A DNA stretch of 64,000 bases from Acinetobacter albensis. Its GTDB lineage: Bacteria > Pseudomonadota > Gammaproteobacteria > Pseudomonadales > Moraxellaceae. Location: the NCBI RefSeq assembly GCF_900095025.1, contig NZ_FMBK01000011.1, forward strand, positions 62,001-126,000. Reading direction: 5' to 3'. A model generated the notes under the pieces. That model searched no databases. It was not told the DNA's origin and worked only from the letters and a program-made list of their open reading frames with translations. Made by a program: the position numbers and the translations under genes. Numbering within the stretch: the stretch's first letter is position 1; each line of letters starts with the position of its first letter. This document shows positions 55,065 to 62,713 of the stretch, in pieces.

Positions 55065-55178
55065 ATGCTCCAATTCTTATTTTGTTTGTTCGGCTATCAT
55101 GGTGTGGCTGAGGTTGAATATCCTCTTACTGATCAAGAAATAAATGTTTGTCGGGATTGCTTAAAACAGATGAATTAA
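55065..55178 (+). CDS. Small cysteine-containing protein, 37 aa
   Basis: Too short for routine gene calling but well supported: AGGAG six bases before the ATG and a strong terminator 90 bp after the stop. The peptide runs MLQFLFCLFGYHG, an acidic middle, then NVCRDCLKQMN. The CxxC near the end plus the upstream Cys and His resemble short zinc-ribbon-type small proteins found in Pseudomonadales; metal binding is an inference. Confidence 0.65.
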   Translation: MLQFLFCLFGYHGVAEVEYPLTDQEINVCRDCLKQMN

Positions 55179-55268
55179 AATTTATTTATTCATCATAGTG
55201 AAATAATTTGAACTTATATTCAGTGCAAATAAAGATGTACTGAATAATTAGAGATAAAACGTTAATTT

Positions 55269-55304
55269 AACCTGTTTACTTTGGGAGAGGTAAACAGGTT
55301 TTTT
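55269..55304 (+). terminator. Strong intrinsic terminator after the 37-aa gene
   Basis: Perfect 11-bp stem AACCTGTTTAC / GTAAACAGGTT, 10-nt loop, six T. Confidence 0.9.
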
Positions 55305-55635
55305 ATTGAAAAATAATATTCCTCGTAGCCGAAGTTATTTGGGCACAAAAAAACCCGACCATAAATGTAGCAAGTTTTTTTTCTTATTTGTGTTAGTAAG
55401 GACACAGTACAAGTAAAACGCAATATTGAAAAATACCAAGCTGAAATCATGAAATGGTAAACATTATTACGTAGATTGATGTTACTTATTGAAGTGATGC
55501 TGGTTGATAAGAAGATTCATCAATTAAAAAAATAGGCTAAGCATTTAAGAAAGATGTCGCATCTATGAATGCACATGGTATTAGGTGTAATAAACTGCTA
55601 TAGCTGTAACCTTCTAAATAAAAATAGAGAATTTT
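55305..55635. other. Gene-free spacer
   Basis: About 330 bp, AT-rich, with several short frames but none with a ribosome binding site and credible length. Nothing else recognised. Confidence 0.45.
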
Positions 55636-55953
55636 ATGAGAATTGGATTTATAGGGGGGATAGAATCTGGAAAATCTAGAGTAAGTGTGGCCGTAGATCC
55701 TTGTTCCAGAGATTTGAAATGGGAGGTGAGGTGTGGAAAGCCATCTCAACTTAAGTTCATAAGTGGTGGATTTGAAAATACTATTAATATTCCAGTTTCG
55801 AAAGATACTGATAGATATAACTTAATGATTCTTAAAAAGAGCGGAGAGATGAAATTTTTTTACGTTCTTAAGGGATTAGAAAAAGCATTAATTCAGAAAA
55901 AAATGAATGAGTATTGGTTTAACTCGGATATTCTCGGTTACGATTTTGATTAA
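55636..55953 (+). CDS. Hypothetical protein, 105 aa
   Basis: ATG start with GAGA seven bases upstream, own terminator. The N-terminus reads MRIGFIGGIESGKSRVSVAVD. GGIESGKS formally fits a Walker A pattern after a beta strand, but no Walker B or other NTPase motif follows in so short a protein. The rest is alternating strands and charged loops, with two cysteines (DPCSRD, VRCGK). No family recognised; it sits among other small orphan genes. Confidence 0.55.
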   Translation: MRIGFIGGIESGKSRVSVAVDPCSRDLKWEVRCGKPSQLKFISGGFENTINIPVSKDTDRYNLMILKKSGEMKFFYVLKGLEKALIQKKMNEYWFNSDILGYDFD

Positions 55954-55956
55954 TTA

Positions 55957-55981
55957 AAACCACTTTTTAGGTGGTTTTTTT
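55957..55981 (+). terminator. Terminator of the 105-aa gene
   Basis: Stem AAACCAC / GTGGTTT with 7-nt loop and T run, three bases after the stop. Confidence 0.85.
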
Positions 55982-56312
55982 ATGGGTAAATCATGATCAT
56001 TTTGCTAAGTTTTAGATGAGATTTACTTATCATATTACAATACATAAAAACCCAATCAATTTGCATGTTGGAGCGGTTTTCCTTTTTTATTCATGATCTT
56101 ATGACAGCTTATGTATAAGCTAAAAAAGTTTTACAATTTTATTGTGATCAACTTAAGATATACCAAGATTCAAGTCGTTCGGATTTAAAACATTCTAAAT
56201 GGATGAGAACATAATTGTGCTTAAAGAGCGCATTAAAAATTATATACGGTGCTGCATGCATGCAGTTAAATGAAATACGATCAGACATAACAAATAGAAT
56301 AAATGAAGAAAA
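55982..56312. other. Gene-free spacer ahead of a plus-strand terminator
   Basis: About 330 bp with no convincing gene on either strand, yet the terminator that follows is oriented for plus-strand transcription. A non-coding RNA here is possible. Confidence 0.4.
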
Positions 56313-56339
56313 GACCATCTAACAAGATGGGCTTTTTTT
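56313..56339 (+). terminator. Intrinsic terminator without an obvious plus-strand gene
   Basis: Stem GACCATCT / AGATGGGC (one mismatch), AACA loop, seven T on the plus strand. The minus strand has TCTTTTC after the stem, so it may also end the minus-strand gene next to it. Confidence 0.75.
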
Positions 56340-56348
56340 AATCAAAAA

Positions 56349-56537
56349 TTATTTACTTACAGGCTCTTTTTTGTCTAAATCTTGTTTTTGATCATCTTGC
56401 TCTTTAATAGGTGCTTTCTCATCTTGAGCAGGCTTTTGAGGTTGATCATTTGAATGTGGAGTAGGATTATTTGTAGTTGCGTGAGTTGAAAACTGAATAA
56501 AAGAAGCTTTTTTAGTAGTATTTGTATGAACGAACAT
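56349..56537 (-). CDS. Disordered Pro/Gln/Lys-rich small protein, 62 aa
   Basis: Starts MFVHTNTTKKASFIQF, then is almost entirely polar: THATTNNPTPHSNDQ, QKPAQDEKAPIKEQDDQ, ending KKEPVSK. No hydrophobic core, so it is intrinsically disordered and hydrophilin-like. GAG seven bases upstream of the ATG favours this start over one 20 codons earlier. Its composition recalls the two Gln-rich 50-residue proteins about 4.5 kb downstream. Confidence 0.6.
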   Translation of the reverse strand: MFVHTNTTKKASFIQFSTHATTNNPTPHSNDQPQKPAQDEKAPIKEQDDQKQDLDKKEPVSK

Positions 56538-56835
56538 AATTTTCTCAATTCTTATTGCCGAAGATTCGACCTGTGTAGGATGACCTATTAAAAGCATTTA
56601 CAATGGGATGATTTAGAGATGCAAGTGTAGATATATGTAGAATTTAAATGTTTATATCTTATTTATATTTCAAAGTTTTTTAAAAATATCTGTGCTAGAT
56701 TGATCTGTATCATTATTTAAGTAATCAGTATATTTAATTTATATCGTCTCGATACATAACTGATACAAGCGATGTAGACACCCAAAATATATATGTTACT
56801 TATATTCACTTCATGGGTTTCAAGGTGAAATTACA

Positions 56836-57126
56836 ATGAATACCAATACCGCAGAATCAATAGAACAAATTTATAACTTTTTAAAAGAAGATGAATCATT
56901 TTCTTCAAGACAACAGTTTGATAAAATTGAAAGACTTCTACAAGAACTGCATACACAGGGTGAGCATGGCTTTTTAGCTGAAAAGCCTTATAAGTTTAAG
57001 TTTCATTTTAATGGGAATTACATTGGTTTTAATGCTGGAGATGCTCCTAGGTTTGGAGAAAAGAGAGCATTTTTAAACTGGTTGCTTAAAAAGCTAAAAA
57101 ATATGAGAACAAACGATATTTTATGA
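56836..57126 (+). CDS. Hypothetical protein, 96 aa
   Basis: AAGGTG eight bases before the ATG supports it. The N-terminal half is helical (SIEQIYNFLKEDESFSSRQQFDKIERLLQELH), followed by a strand-rich FKFHFNGNYIGFNAG and a basic C-terminal helix (FLNWLLKKLKNMR). No family recognised. A direct pair GATAC-N6-GATAC lies ~70 bp upstream (56751-56766). Confidence 0.6.
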   Translation: MNTNTAESIEQIYNFLKEDESFSSRQQFDKIERLLQELHTQGEHGFLAEKPYKFKFHFNGNYIGFNAGDAPRFGEKRAFLNWLLKKLKNMRTNDIL

Positions 57127-57151
57127 TAAGCCTTCTTCGGGAGGTTGTTTT

Positions 57152-57256
57152 GTGGTGTTATTTATCGACGAAAATTTTTTTGGAAAACCAAGAAACGTTC
57201 AATTCAAACTAAAGCATGCACTGAGCTGGGTGAGAAAGATGATCAGGAGCAATTAG
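57152..57256 (+). CDS. Possible small protein, 34 aa
   Basis: GTG start with GGGAGG exactly seven bases upstream; reads MVLFIDENFFGKPRNVQFK and ends VRKMIRSN. A second frame across the same bases (ending QEQLEQTRFS) also looks protein-like, so this may be a frameshifted remnant of one small gene. Low certainty. Confidence 0.25.
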   Translation: MVLFIDENFFGKPRNVQFKLKHALSWVRKMIRSN

Positions 57257-57289
57257 AACAAACACGCTTTAGTTGATAAATGTATTGAG

Positions 57290-57652
57290 TTAAGGAGCAG
57301 ATAATAGATCCAGTACTAACTCAGATGGTCTACATAATTTAATACCAAGATCCGTCACTACAAATGGGCGATTGATTAAAATCGGATATTCAAGCATAAA
57401 ACTAATCAACTGATCATCACTCCAATGTTCTTGTGCTAATTCCAGTTTCTCATAAGGTTCAACATTTTTACGCATGGCTTCACGCACAGAAAGCCCTGAT
57501 TTTTCAATTAAAGTCATTAATTCTGCTTTATTTGGTGGCGTTTTCAAATATTCAATCACTTTAGGTTCTTGCCCTGTATTTCGGATAAGTTCGAGCGTAT
57601 TTCTAGAAGTTCCACAAGCAGGATTGTGATAAATTTTAATCTTTTGTGACAT
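57290..57652 (-). CDS. arsC: Arsenate reductase, glutaredoxin-coupled ArsC type
   Basis: Reduces arsenate to arsenite using glutathione and glutaredoxin. A 120-residue ArsC-fold protein with HNPACGTSRNTLELI near the N-terminus (catalytic Cys in the family's HNPxCxxSR motif), VIEYLKTPP, and the three-arginine framework including NRPFVVTD and CRPSE. GAGA precedes the ATG. It is divergent from arsR, with the ars operator between. Confidence 0.93.
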   Translation of the reverse strand: MSQKIKIYHNPACGTSRNTLELIRNTGQEPKVIEYLKTPPNKAELMTLIEKSGLSVREAMRKNVEPYEKLELAQEHWSDDQLISFMLEYPILINRPFVVTDLGIKLCRPSELVLDLLSAP

Positions 57653-57696
57653 GACTTTTCTCAGTGCAAAAACAATATTGCATTTATATATGGTTA

Positions 57697-57710
57697 TGCG
57701 TATATTCGCA
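57697..57710. promoter_or_regulatory. ars operator candidate
   Basis: Dyad TGCG-TATATT-CGCA in the 85-bp gap between divergent arsC and arsR, the normal place for ArsR binding. Confidence 0.5.
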
Positions 57711-57737
57711 ATGGTGAATATAGTGGGTTATAAGAAA

Positions 57738-58061
57738 ATGAATCAAACCGATTTCTTTAAGTGTCTTTCTGACGCAACGCGTTTAGACATTTTAAAGTTA
57801 GTGATGGCCAAACAAAATGTTTGCGTATGTGAACTGACAGAACAGTTGCAACTTAGCCAACCGAAGATTTCTCGTCATTTGGCCTTACTTCGAAATCTTT
57901 CTATTCTGCTTGATCAAAGACAAGGGCAATGGGTGTATTACCGTTTGAATCCCAATCTGCCTGAATGGGCAAATGAGGTTTTAAACATTATCTCAAATCA
58001 AAATGACGACATCATGAACAATCCTCTTGTTCATTCTTCAATTTCAGTGCATTGCGAGTAA
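57738..58061 (+). CDS. arsR: Arsenite-responsive repressor ArsR
   Basis: A 107-residue ArsR/SmtB winged-helix repressor that leaves DNA when As(III) binds. It has LSDATRLDILKLVM, the metal site NVCVCELTEQL (the CxC pair in the recognition-helix region, as in plasmid R773 ArsR), LSQPKISRHLALLR (DNA-reading helix) and the wing QRQGQWVYYRL. I chose MNQTDFFKC as start; the longer frame crosses the operator. First gene of arsR-arsC-acr3-arsH. Confidence 0.94.
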   Translation: MNQTDFFKCLSDATRLDILKLVMAKQNVCVCELTEQLQLSQPKISRHLALLRNLSILLDQRQGQWVYYRLNPNLPEWANEVLNIISNQNDDIMNNPLVHSSISVHCE

Positions 58062-58066
58062 TACTG

Positions 58067-58540
58067 ATGAAATTTTTATTTTTATGTACGGGTAACAGTT
58101 GTCGTAGCATTCTTTCAGAAGTGTTATTCAATAGCCGTGCGCCTGAAGGCTGGAAAGCTTACAGCGCTGGTAGTCAACCGTCAGGTCAGGTTCACCCACT
58201 CACCATAGAAACTTTGCAGAACTTACGTTTATCTACCGATGGCTTATCGAGTAAGACCATTGATGACTGTGAACAGTATCAACCTGATGTGGTCATTACT
58301 GTGTGTGATTCGGCAGCTCAAGAAGCTTGCCCACTTTATTTGGGGGGTGCGATTAAGGCACATTGGGGCTTGTCTGATCCATCTCACTTAGATCTGCCTG
58401 AAGAAGAAAAGCTCAACGCTTTTTTAGTCACGGTTGATCATATTAATAAACGTTTGGATGCTTTATTTGCATTGGATGTAAACATACTTTCTCGTTCTGA
58501 GTTGATTGCAGAAATCAATAAAATTTCAAATATTGAGTAA
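58067..58540 (+). CDS. arsC: Arsenate reductase, low-molecular-weight phosphatase type
   Basis: A 157-residue protein of the LMW tyrosine phosphatase fold, with the P-loop CTGNSCRS (C-x5-R-S) at residues 7-14, [10 protein letters not shown], and the Asp loop [10 protein letters not shown]. This ArsC class is unrelated to the glutaredoxin type encoded divergently, so the locus has two independent arsenate reductases. GAG eight bases upstream of the ATG supports the start, six bases after the arsR stop. Confidence 0.9.
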   Translation: MKFLFLCTGNSCRSILSEVLFNSRAPEGWKAYSAGSQPSGQVHPLTIETLQNLRLSTDGLSSKTIDDCEQYQPDVVITVCDSAAQEACPLYLGGAIKAHWGLSDPSHLDLPEEEKLNAFLVTVDHINKRLDALFALDVNILSRSELIAEINKISNIE

Positions 58541-58544
58541 GATT

Positions 58545-59585
58545 ATGTCTGCTTCTAAAATGTCATTTTTAGATAAAAACCTAACCCTATGGATTTTCAT
58601 TGCAATGGCATTCGGTGTGGGGATTGGGGTGTTCTTTCCCCAAGCATCGGTTGCCTTGGACAAAATGAGCATTGATTCAGTCAATATCCCAATTGCCATT
58701 GGTTTGATTTTGATGATGTATCCACCACTGGCCAAGGTGGACTATGCAACATTGCCACAAGTTTTTAAGGATAAACGAACGCTCACCTTATCCTTGGTGC
58801 AAAACTGGCTCATTGCGCCTTGTTTAATGTTTGCTTTAGCCATCATTTTTTTACAGTCCTATCCTGAATATATGACCGGTGTCATTCTGATTGGATTGGC
58901 TCGATGTATTGCCATGGTCTTGGTCTGGAATGGTTTGGCCTGTGGTGATAATCAGTATGTTGCAGGTTTAGTCGCATTTAACAGTATTTTCCAAATCCTA
59001 TTCTTTAGTACCTATGCTTGGCTATTTTTGACCTTTTTACCGCCTTATTTTGGTGTAGAAGCACAAGTTATTAATGTCAGCTTTTGGACCATTACCCATG
59101 CAGTTTTGATTTATTTAGGGATTCCCTTTTTAATGGGTTTTTTAACTCGGTTTATTCTTGTGAAACAAAAAGGGTTGCTTTGGTATCAAAGCAAATTTAT
59201 TCCTAAAATTAGCCCACTAAGTCTACTTGCCCTGTTATTTACCATCGTGGCTATGTTTAGCCTGAAAGGTGGTGAAGTGGTCAGTTTGCCACTCGATGTA
59301 CTCAGAATTGCCATTCCTTTGACCATTTACTTTGTGCTGATGTTTTTTATTAGCTTCTTTATGAGTAAATGGATGGGAAATGATTATCCTAAAACTGCTG
59401 CCATATCATTTACTGCGGCAGGGAATAATTTTGAATTGGCTTTAGCCGTTGCTATTGCAACCTTTGGATTAGCATCACCTGTTGCTTTTACAACGGTCAT
59501 TGGGCCACTGGTTGAAGTTCCCGTACTCATTGCTTTAGTAAGTGTGTCACTCTGGCTTCGAAAAAAAGTTTTTAAAGAGATATAA
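58545..59585 (+). CDS. Arsenite efflux transporter Acr3
   Basis: A 346-residue inner-membrane carrier of the ACR3/BASS family with about ten hydrophobic spans. Family marks are the opening [40 protein letters not shown], the [14 protein letters not shown] segment with the conserved Cys needed for arsenite transport, and [18 protein letters not shown]. Its start lies four bases after the phosphatase-type arsC stop. Exports As(III) made by the two reductases. Confidence 0.94.
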   Translation: MSASKMSFLDKNLTLWIFIAMAFGVGIGVFFPQASVALDKMSIDSVNIPIAIGLILMMYPPLAKVDYATLPQVFKDKRTLTLSLVQNWLIAPCLMFALAIIFLQSYPEYMTGVILIGLARCIAMVLVWNGLACGDNQYVAGLVAFNSIFQILFFSTYAWLFLTFLPPYFGVEAQVINVSFWTITHAVLIYLGIPFLMGFLTRFILVKQKGLLWYQSKFIPKISPLSLLALLFTIVAMFSLKGGEVVSLPLDVLRIAIPLTIYFVLMFFISFFMSKWMGNDYPKTAAISFTAAGNNFELALAVAIATFGLASPVAFTTVIGPLVEVPVLIALVSVSLWLRKKVFKEI

Positions 59586-59589
59586 CGCT

Positions 59590-60294
59590 ATGATTCTCCC
59601 AAATATAGATTTAAATCTTCTTGAACCACCAACTCTAGACAAAGTTCAAGCCAAAGTGCTTGATCATGCACCACGTATTTTATTGCTTTACGGTTCAAAC
59701 CGAGAGCGCTCATACAGTAGACTTGCGGTGATGGAAGCAGGACGTATCTTGGAATATTTTGGCGCTGAAGTAAAAATCTTCCATCCAAAGGGATTACCTT
59801 TGCCTGAAGATGCGGATACTGAACATCCTAAAGTCAAAGAGTTGCATGATTTACTCGCTTGGGCAGAAGGAATGGTGTGGTGCTCGCCTGAGCGTCATGG
59901 CTCCATGAGTTCTATTTTTAAATCGCAAATTGACTGGATACCATTGGCGGGTGGTGCAATTCGTGCAACTCAAGGAAAGACTTTGGCCTTGATGCAGGTC
60001 AGTGGTGGCTCGCAGTCATTTAATAGCTTAAACCAGATGCGTATTTTAGGTCGTTGGATGCGCATGATCACCATTCCCAACCAATCTTCTATTCCCAAAG
60101 CATTTCTAGAGTTTGAGGAAGATGGACGTATGAAGCCATCTTCTTACTACACAAGAATTGTGGATGTGATGGAAGAGCTGTATAAATTTACGCTGTTAAC
60201 TAGAGGACAATCAGATTATTTAACTGATCGTTATTCTGAGCGAGTTGAAAGTGCAGAAGAGCTATCGAAACGTGTAAATCAAAAGAGTATTTAG
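59590..60294 (+). CDS. arsH: NADPH-dependent FMN reductase ArsH
   Basis: A 234-residue flavodoxin-like FMN protein that oxidises trivalent organoarsenicals and reduces quinones or oxygen. It has [20 protein letters not shown] (FMN phosphate loop), [22 protein letters not shown], and [23 protein letters not shown]. The ATG four bases after the acr3 stop is used. Its presence widens resistance beyond arsenate and arsenite. Confidence 0.93.
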   Translation: MILPNIDLNLLEPPTLDKVQAKVLDHAPRILLLYGSNRERSYSRLAVMEAGRILEYFGAEVKIFHPKGLPLPEDADTEHPKVKELHDLLAWAEGMVWCSPERHGSMSSIFKSQIDWIPLAGGAIRATQGKTLALMQVSGGSQSFNSLNQMRILGRWMRMITIPNQSSIPKAFLEFEEDGRMKPSSYYTRIVDVMEELYKFTLLTRGQSDYLTDRYSERVESAEELSKRVNQKSI

Positions 60295-60528
60295 TTTTTC
60301 TAAAATTAACATAATACACCTTATACCAAATCATTTTTATTCAGTGTTTTAGCTAAAATGTGGAATTTAACGGATAATACTTATTGATGTTGAAGTAATT
60401 TTCTTTAATTAAATTTAACATCTAGCTTGATCGTTGATTAATGGCTGATATATCCAACTTATCTCAACAAAAATAATATAGCATTAAGTTTGGGTGTAAC
60501 ATCACGCTAAAAACTACAGTATAAAATT

Positions 60529-60795
60529 ATGATCTCAAAACAATTTAAAATCGTTAATGCCGTGTTAGCCGTACTCGGTATAGCAGCTTTTATTTATTTT
60601 CAGCAAGCGATGAGAGTAGAGGAAATGGGCGGTTATAAGCAGGGCACAGAGCAATATAATGGTTATCGTTATGCACAAGACAATCGATTGAAATCAGTGG
60701 GTCAGTGTGAGGATGATTCTGAAATTAATATTAATAAAGATTTTCTAGAAGGCTGTAAAACATATTTTGAGCATCAAGAAGATGCTCTTAAATGA
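60529..60795 (+). CDS. Hypothetical membrane-anchored or secreted protein, 88 aa
   Basis: The N-terminal hydrophobic stretch (KIVNAVLAVLGIAAFIYFQQA) acts as a signal anchor or signal peptide. The rest is polar, with an acidic C-terminal part and two cysteines (VGQCEDD and EGCKTYF) spaced as a possible disulfide outside the membrane. No family recognised. It follows the ars operon by 234 bp and has its own spacing, so it is probably separate. Confidence 0.55.
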   Translation: MISKQFKIVNAVLAVLGIAAFIYFQQAMRVEEMGGYKQGTEQYNGYRYAQDNRLKSVGQCEDDSEININKDFLEGCKTYFEHQEDALK

Positions 60796-60987
60796 GGGTT
60801 TTAGGTAATAATTGTTAACTTAATCTAAATAGTTTTGATAGGGATCAAGTGTTTATATTTATCCAACTTACATAGACGCAACTGGATACACCTAAAATGG
60901 AGAATTATAAATACAAGGGTGTAGATTGATAAGCCTGCTATGTCTATAGCATGTATTAAAATCAAAGATCAAAGGATGGAAATCGAA

Positions 60988-61140
60988 ATGGCTAATCAAC
61001 AACCGAACCAACAGAATCAGCAATCTGATTCTCAGAAACAACCAAACCAACAAAATGATCAGAAACACCAGCAACAACAATCTGATCAAAAAAAACAACC
61101 AAACGAACAACCTGAAAACCCGCAGAAACAACAGAAGTAA
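60988..61140 (+). CDS. Glutamine-rich disordered small protein, 50 aa (first of a pair)
   Basis: Begins MANQQPNQQNQQ; 21 of 50 residues are Gln, and the rest are mostly Asn, Lys, Asp, Pro and Glu. No hydrophobic residue occurs after position 2. It is intrinsically disordered by composition. TGGA seven bases before the ATG fits this start; upstream in-frame ATGs are possible. A strong terminator follows. The same length and style recur in the next gene but one, 245 bp downstream. Stress-protective hydrophilins have similar composition, which is a hypothesis only. Confidence 0.6.
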   Translation: MANQQPNQQNQQSDSQKQPNQQNDQKHQQQQSDQKKQPNEQPENPQKQQK

Positions 61141-61155
61141 TCCTGACTATTAAAA

Positions 61156-61187
61156 AAAACCTCAAGTTTTGGCTTGAGGTTTTTTTA
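61156..61187 (+). terminator. Terminator of the first Gln-rich gene
   Basis: Stem CCTCAAG / CTTGAGG extended by A-T pairs, TTTTGG loop, seven T. Confidence 0.9.
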
Positions 61188-61298
61188 TTGTTGATTTTAA
61201 GATTTGTCTTGTATCGAGAGTAAATCAATATATTTTTTACTTCAGTCAACGATCTATTTAATATTAGAATTTGATTTTATTTTCACTCATAATATATT

Positions 61299-61321
61299 TA
61301 GATACATCATAACTGTATCTA
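61299..61321. promoter_or_regulatory. Inverted repeat upstream of the second Gln-rich gene
   Basis: Perfect 8-bp dyad TAGATACA-N7-TGTATCTA about 65 bp before the ATG; a candidate operator. Confidence 0.45.
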
Positions 61322-61385
61322 ATGGGTGGTTATAAGTCCATGCTGAGTTTGTCATCAATCTTGATGACAAAAAAGGAATACCGTT

Positions 61386-61538
61386 ATGACTCAGTCTCAA
61401 CAACAACCTGATTCAGGTCAAGAGAATCAATCTCAACAGCAGCAGCAGCCACAACAACCTGATCAACAAAAGCCAAATCAAGATAATCAACAAAATACAC
61501 AAAAAGAATCTGAGCAAAAAGATTCAGATAAAAAATAA
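61386..61538 (+). CDS. Glutamine-rich disordered small protein, 50 aa (second of a pair)
   Basis: Begins MTQSQQQPDSGQENQ and ends EQKDSDKK; 20 of 50 residues are Gln, including a run of six. Exactly the same length as the gene before it, with a similar acidic/lysine tail, so the two look like diverged tandem paralogues. AGGA eight bases upstream of the ATG is a clear ribosome binding site. A weak hairpin (TTAAAGG / CCTTTAA) follows. Confidence 0.62.
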   Translation: MTQSQQQPDSGQENQSQQQQQPQQPDQQKPNQDNQQNTQKESEQKDSDKK

Positions 61539-61611
61539 CAATAAAGTTTATTTTATCTAATATATAAAAATTAAAGGGGCTTAGGTTCCTTTAATTATAT
61601 GGTGATTTAGA

Positions 61612-61857
61612 ATGAACAGAAAACTTATACAAGTACATAAAATGTTTGAAGAGTTTAGATTGTTGCCCAAGGTTATGTACATTGGTGAATATGACAATAA
61701 TTGTAATTTAATTAATGTATACAACCAACTACAAGAGAAATTAACCAGAATATTTGGAACATCTCAATGGATTCTGCCTTCCACAAATGAAGTGTTTTAT
61801 ATAGATGAATATAATAATTTTCAAATAAATTTTGATAAAGGTGGGGAGCTAATATGA
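61612..61857 (+). CDS. Hypothetical protein, 81 aa
   Basis: Encodes a soluble protein with a basic helical start (NRKLIQVHKMFEEFRLLPK) and aromatic strands (VMYIGEYDNN, EVFYIDEYNNFQINFD). Its stop overlaps the next start by four bases (ATGA), so the two are co-translated. No family recognised; lower GC than the core genes. Confidence 0.55.
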   Translation: MNRKLIQVHKMFEEFRLLPKVMYIGEYDNNCNLINVYNQLQEKLTRIFGTSQWILPSTNEVFYIDEYNNFQINFDKGGELI

Positions 61858-62051
61858 TACATCCTCAAGTTCTAGTTACATTTTATAAACTCACTGATCC
61901 AAATAATCAAAAAGGAGCTTGGGCTAATTATGATGAAAATGGAAATTTTATAAATATTACGAATGATTGTGGAAAAGAGTTAAAGTTGTTGGACGCTAAT
62001 CGTGTCTGTATAGATGATGAATTTTGGGTTTGGAAAATAGACACTAAATAA
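61854..62051 (+). CDS. Hypothetical protein, 65 aa
   Basis: GGGGAG a few bases before the ATG and the four-base overlap with the upstream gene support it. The sequence is strand-rich and aromatic (HPQVLVTFYKLTD, GAWANYDENGNFINI, DDEFWVWKIDTK). The repeated pattern YDxNxNxIN also appears in the upstream protein (YDNNCNLINVY), so the two may be distant paralogues. Function unknown. Confidence 0.55.
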   Translation: MIHPQVLVTFYKLTDPNNQKGAWANYDENGNFINITNDCGKELKLLDANRVCIDDEFWVWKIDTK

Positions 62052-62087
62052 AAGAAATTAATTTAGTGTTCTTTGGGGGAGGTTCTC

Positions 62088-62189
62088 ATGAATCTAACTG
62101 AATTTTACTTAACAATGAATCAGAAATATCGAGAAGATATGTTGATTCAAGATCATGAACAAAATAAAAATGATCTTGAGCATAAGTGA
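62088..62189 (+). CDS. Small protein, 33 aa, third gene of the microgene operon
   Basis: GGGGGAGG six bases before the ATG is among the best ribosome binding sites in the window. The peptide is helical and charged: MNLTEFYLTMNQKYREDM to NDLEHK. A 9-bp hairpin (ACACTAAAT / ATTTAGTGT, 62041-62069) lies just upstream, between it and the previous gene. Confidence 0.5.
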   Translation: MNLTEFYLTMNQKYREDMLIQDHEQNKNDLEHK

Positions 62190-62215
62190 TTTTAATTTTT
62201 AAAATATAAAATTTT

Positions 62216-62635
62216 TGTTTCTCTGTTCTTTTCAATGGATTATCTTTTTATCGATCACTAAGGTCTGAAAAATCTTATCGTGTTAATGAATAGATATTTT
62301 TCTCTGAAATCTCTAAACTAGCGATGTGATTGAGTGCCCCAGTTTTTGTTCACGCAAAACTATCCACCTCATCAGGGTATCATTTAATACATTCAGCTAA
62401 TGTCGCCTGCTTAATTTCTTCTTTAAGATTAAGCATCTTATCTGGATTTAATTCAATTTCAGCTTCAGTACGCTTAACGAATTCGTTTGCTCGTAATTTT
62501 TTGTTGAAGTTTTGACACCTTAGAATCTGGATAACCTTCTCGCTGAACACGCACCTGAGTACGATAACGTATAGTTCCATCTTTTAATTGGTGTTTAGTA
62601 ACCGTACTCATATCATTTGCATCTTGAATTTTCAT
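62216..62635 (-). pseudogene. Eroded tyrosine recombinase (phage/island integrase) gene
   Basis: The minus strand begins MKIQDANDMSTVTKHQLKDG and continues with TIRYRTQVRVQREGYPDSKV, the N-terminal arm-binding domain of island integrases. A frameshift near 62515 moves the reading to another frame: NFNKKLRANEFVKRTEAEIEL, then LAECIK-stop-YPDEVDSFA-stop-TKTGALNHIASLEI, then SEKNIYSLTR-stop-DFSDLSDR-stop. This follows integrases up to the core-binding domain, with four in-frame stops (62380, 62350, 62275, 62248); the first two fit CGA-to-TGA changes. The catalytic domain is missing. It abuts the 5' end of dusB. Confidence 0.78.
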
Positions 62636-62713
62636 GGTGCAAACAGGGTGTAATAATAGGGTACTAGAAGTCAATAAGAGGCGATTCAAAGAAGTTGAAC
62701 GAGGTTAAAGAAA

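Noticed and set aside
55566..55604. 12-codon frame MNAHG... before the 105-aa gene
   Set aside because: Too short and without a convincing ribosome binding site.
60892..61249. Hydrophobic frames antisense to the first Gln-rich gene
   Set aside because: CAA/CAG-rich DNA read backwards gives Leu/Val-rich frames automatically; no ribosome binding site supports them.
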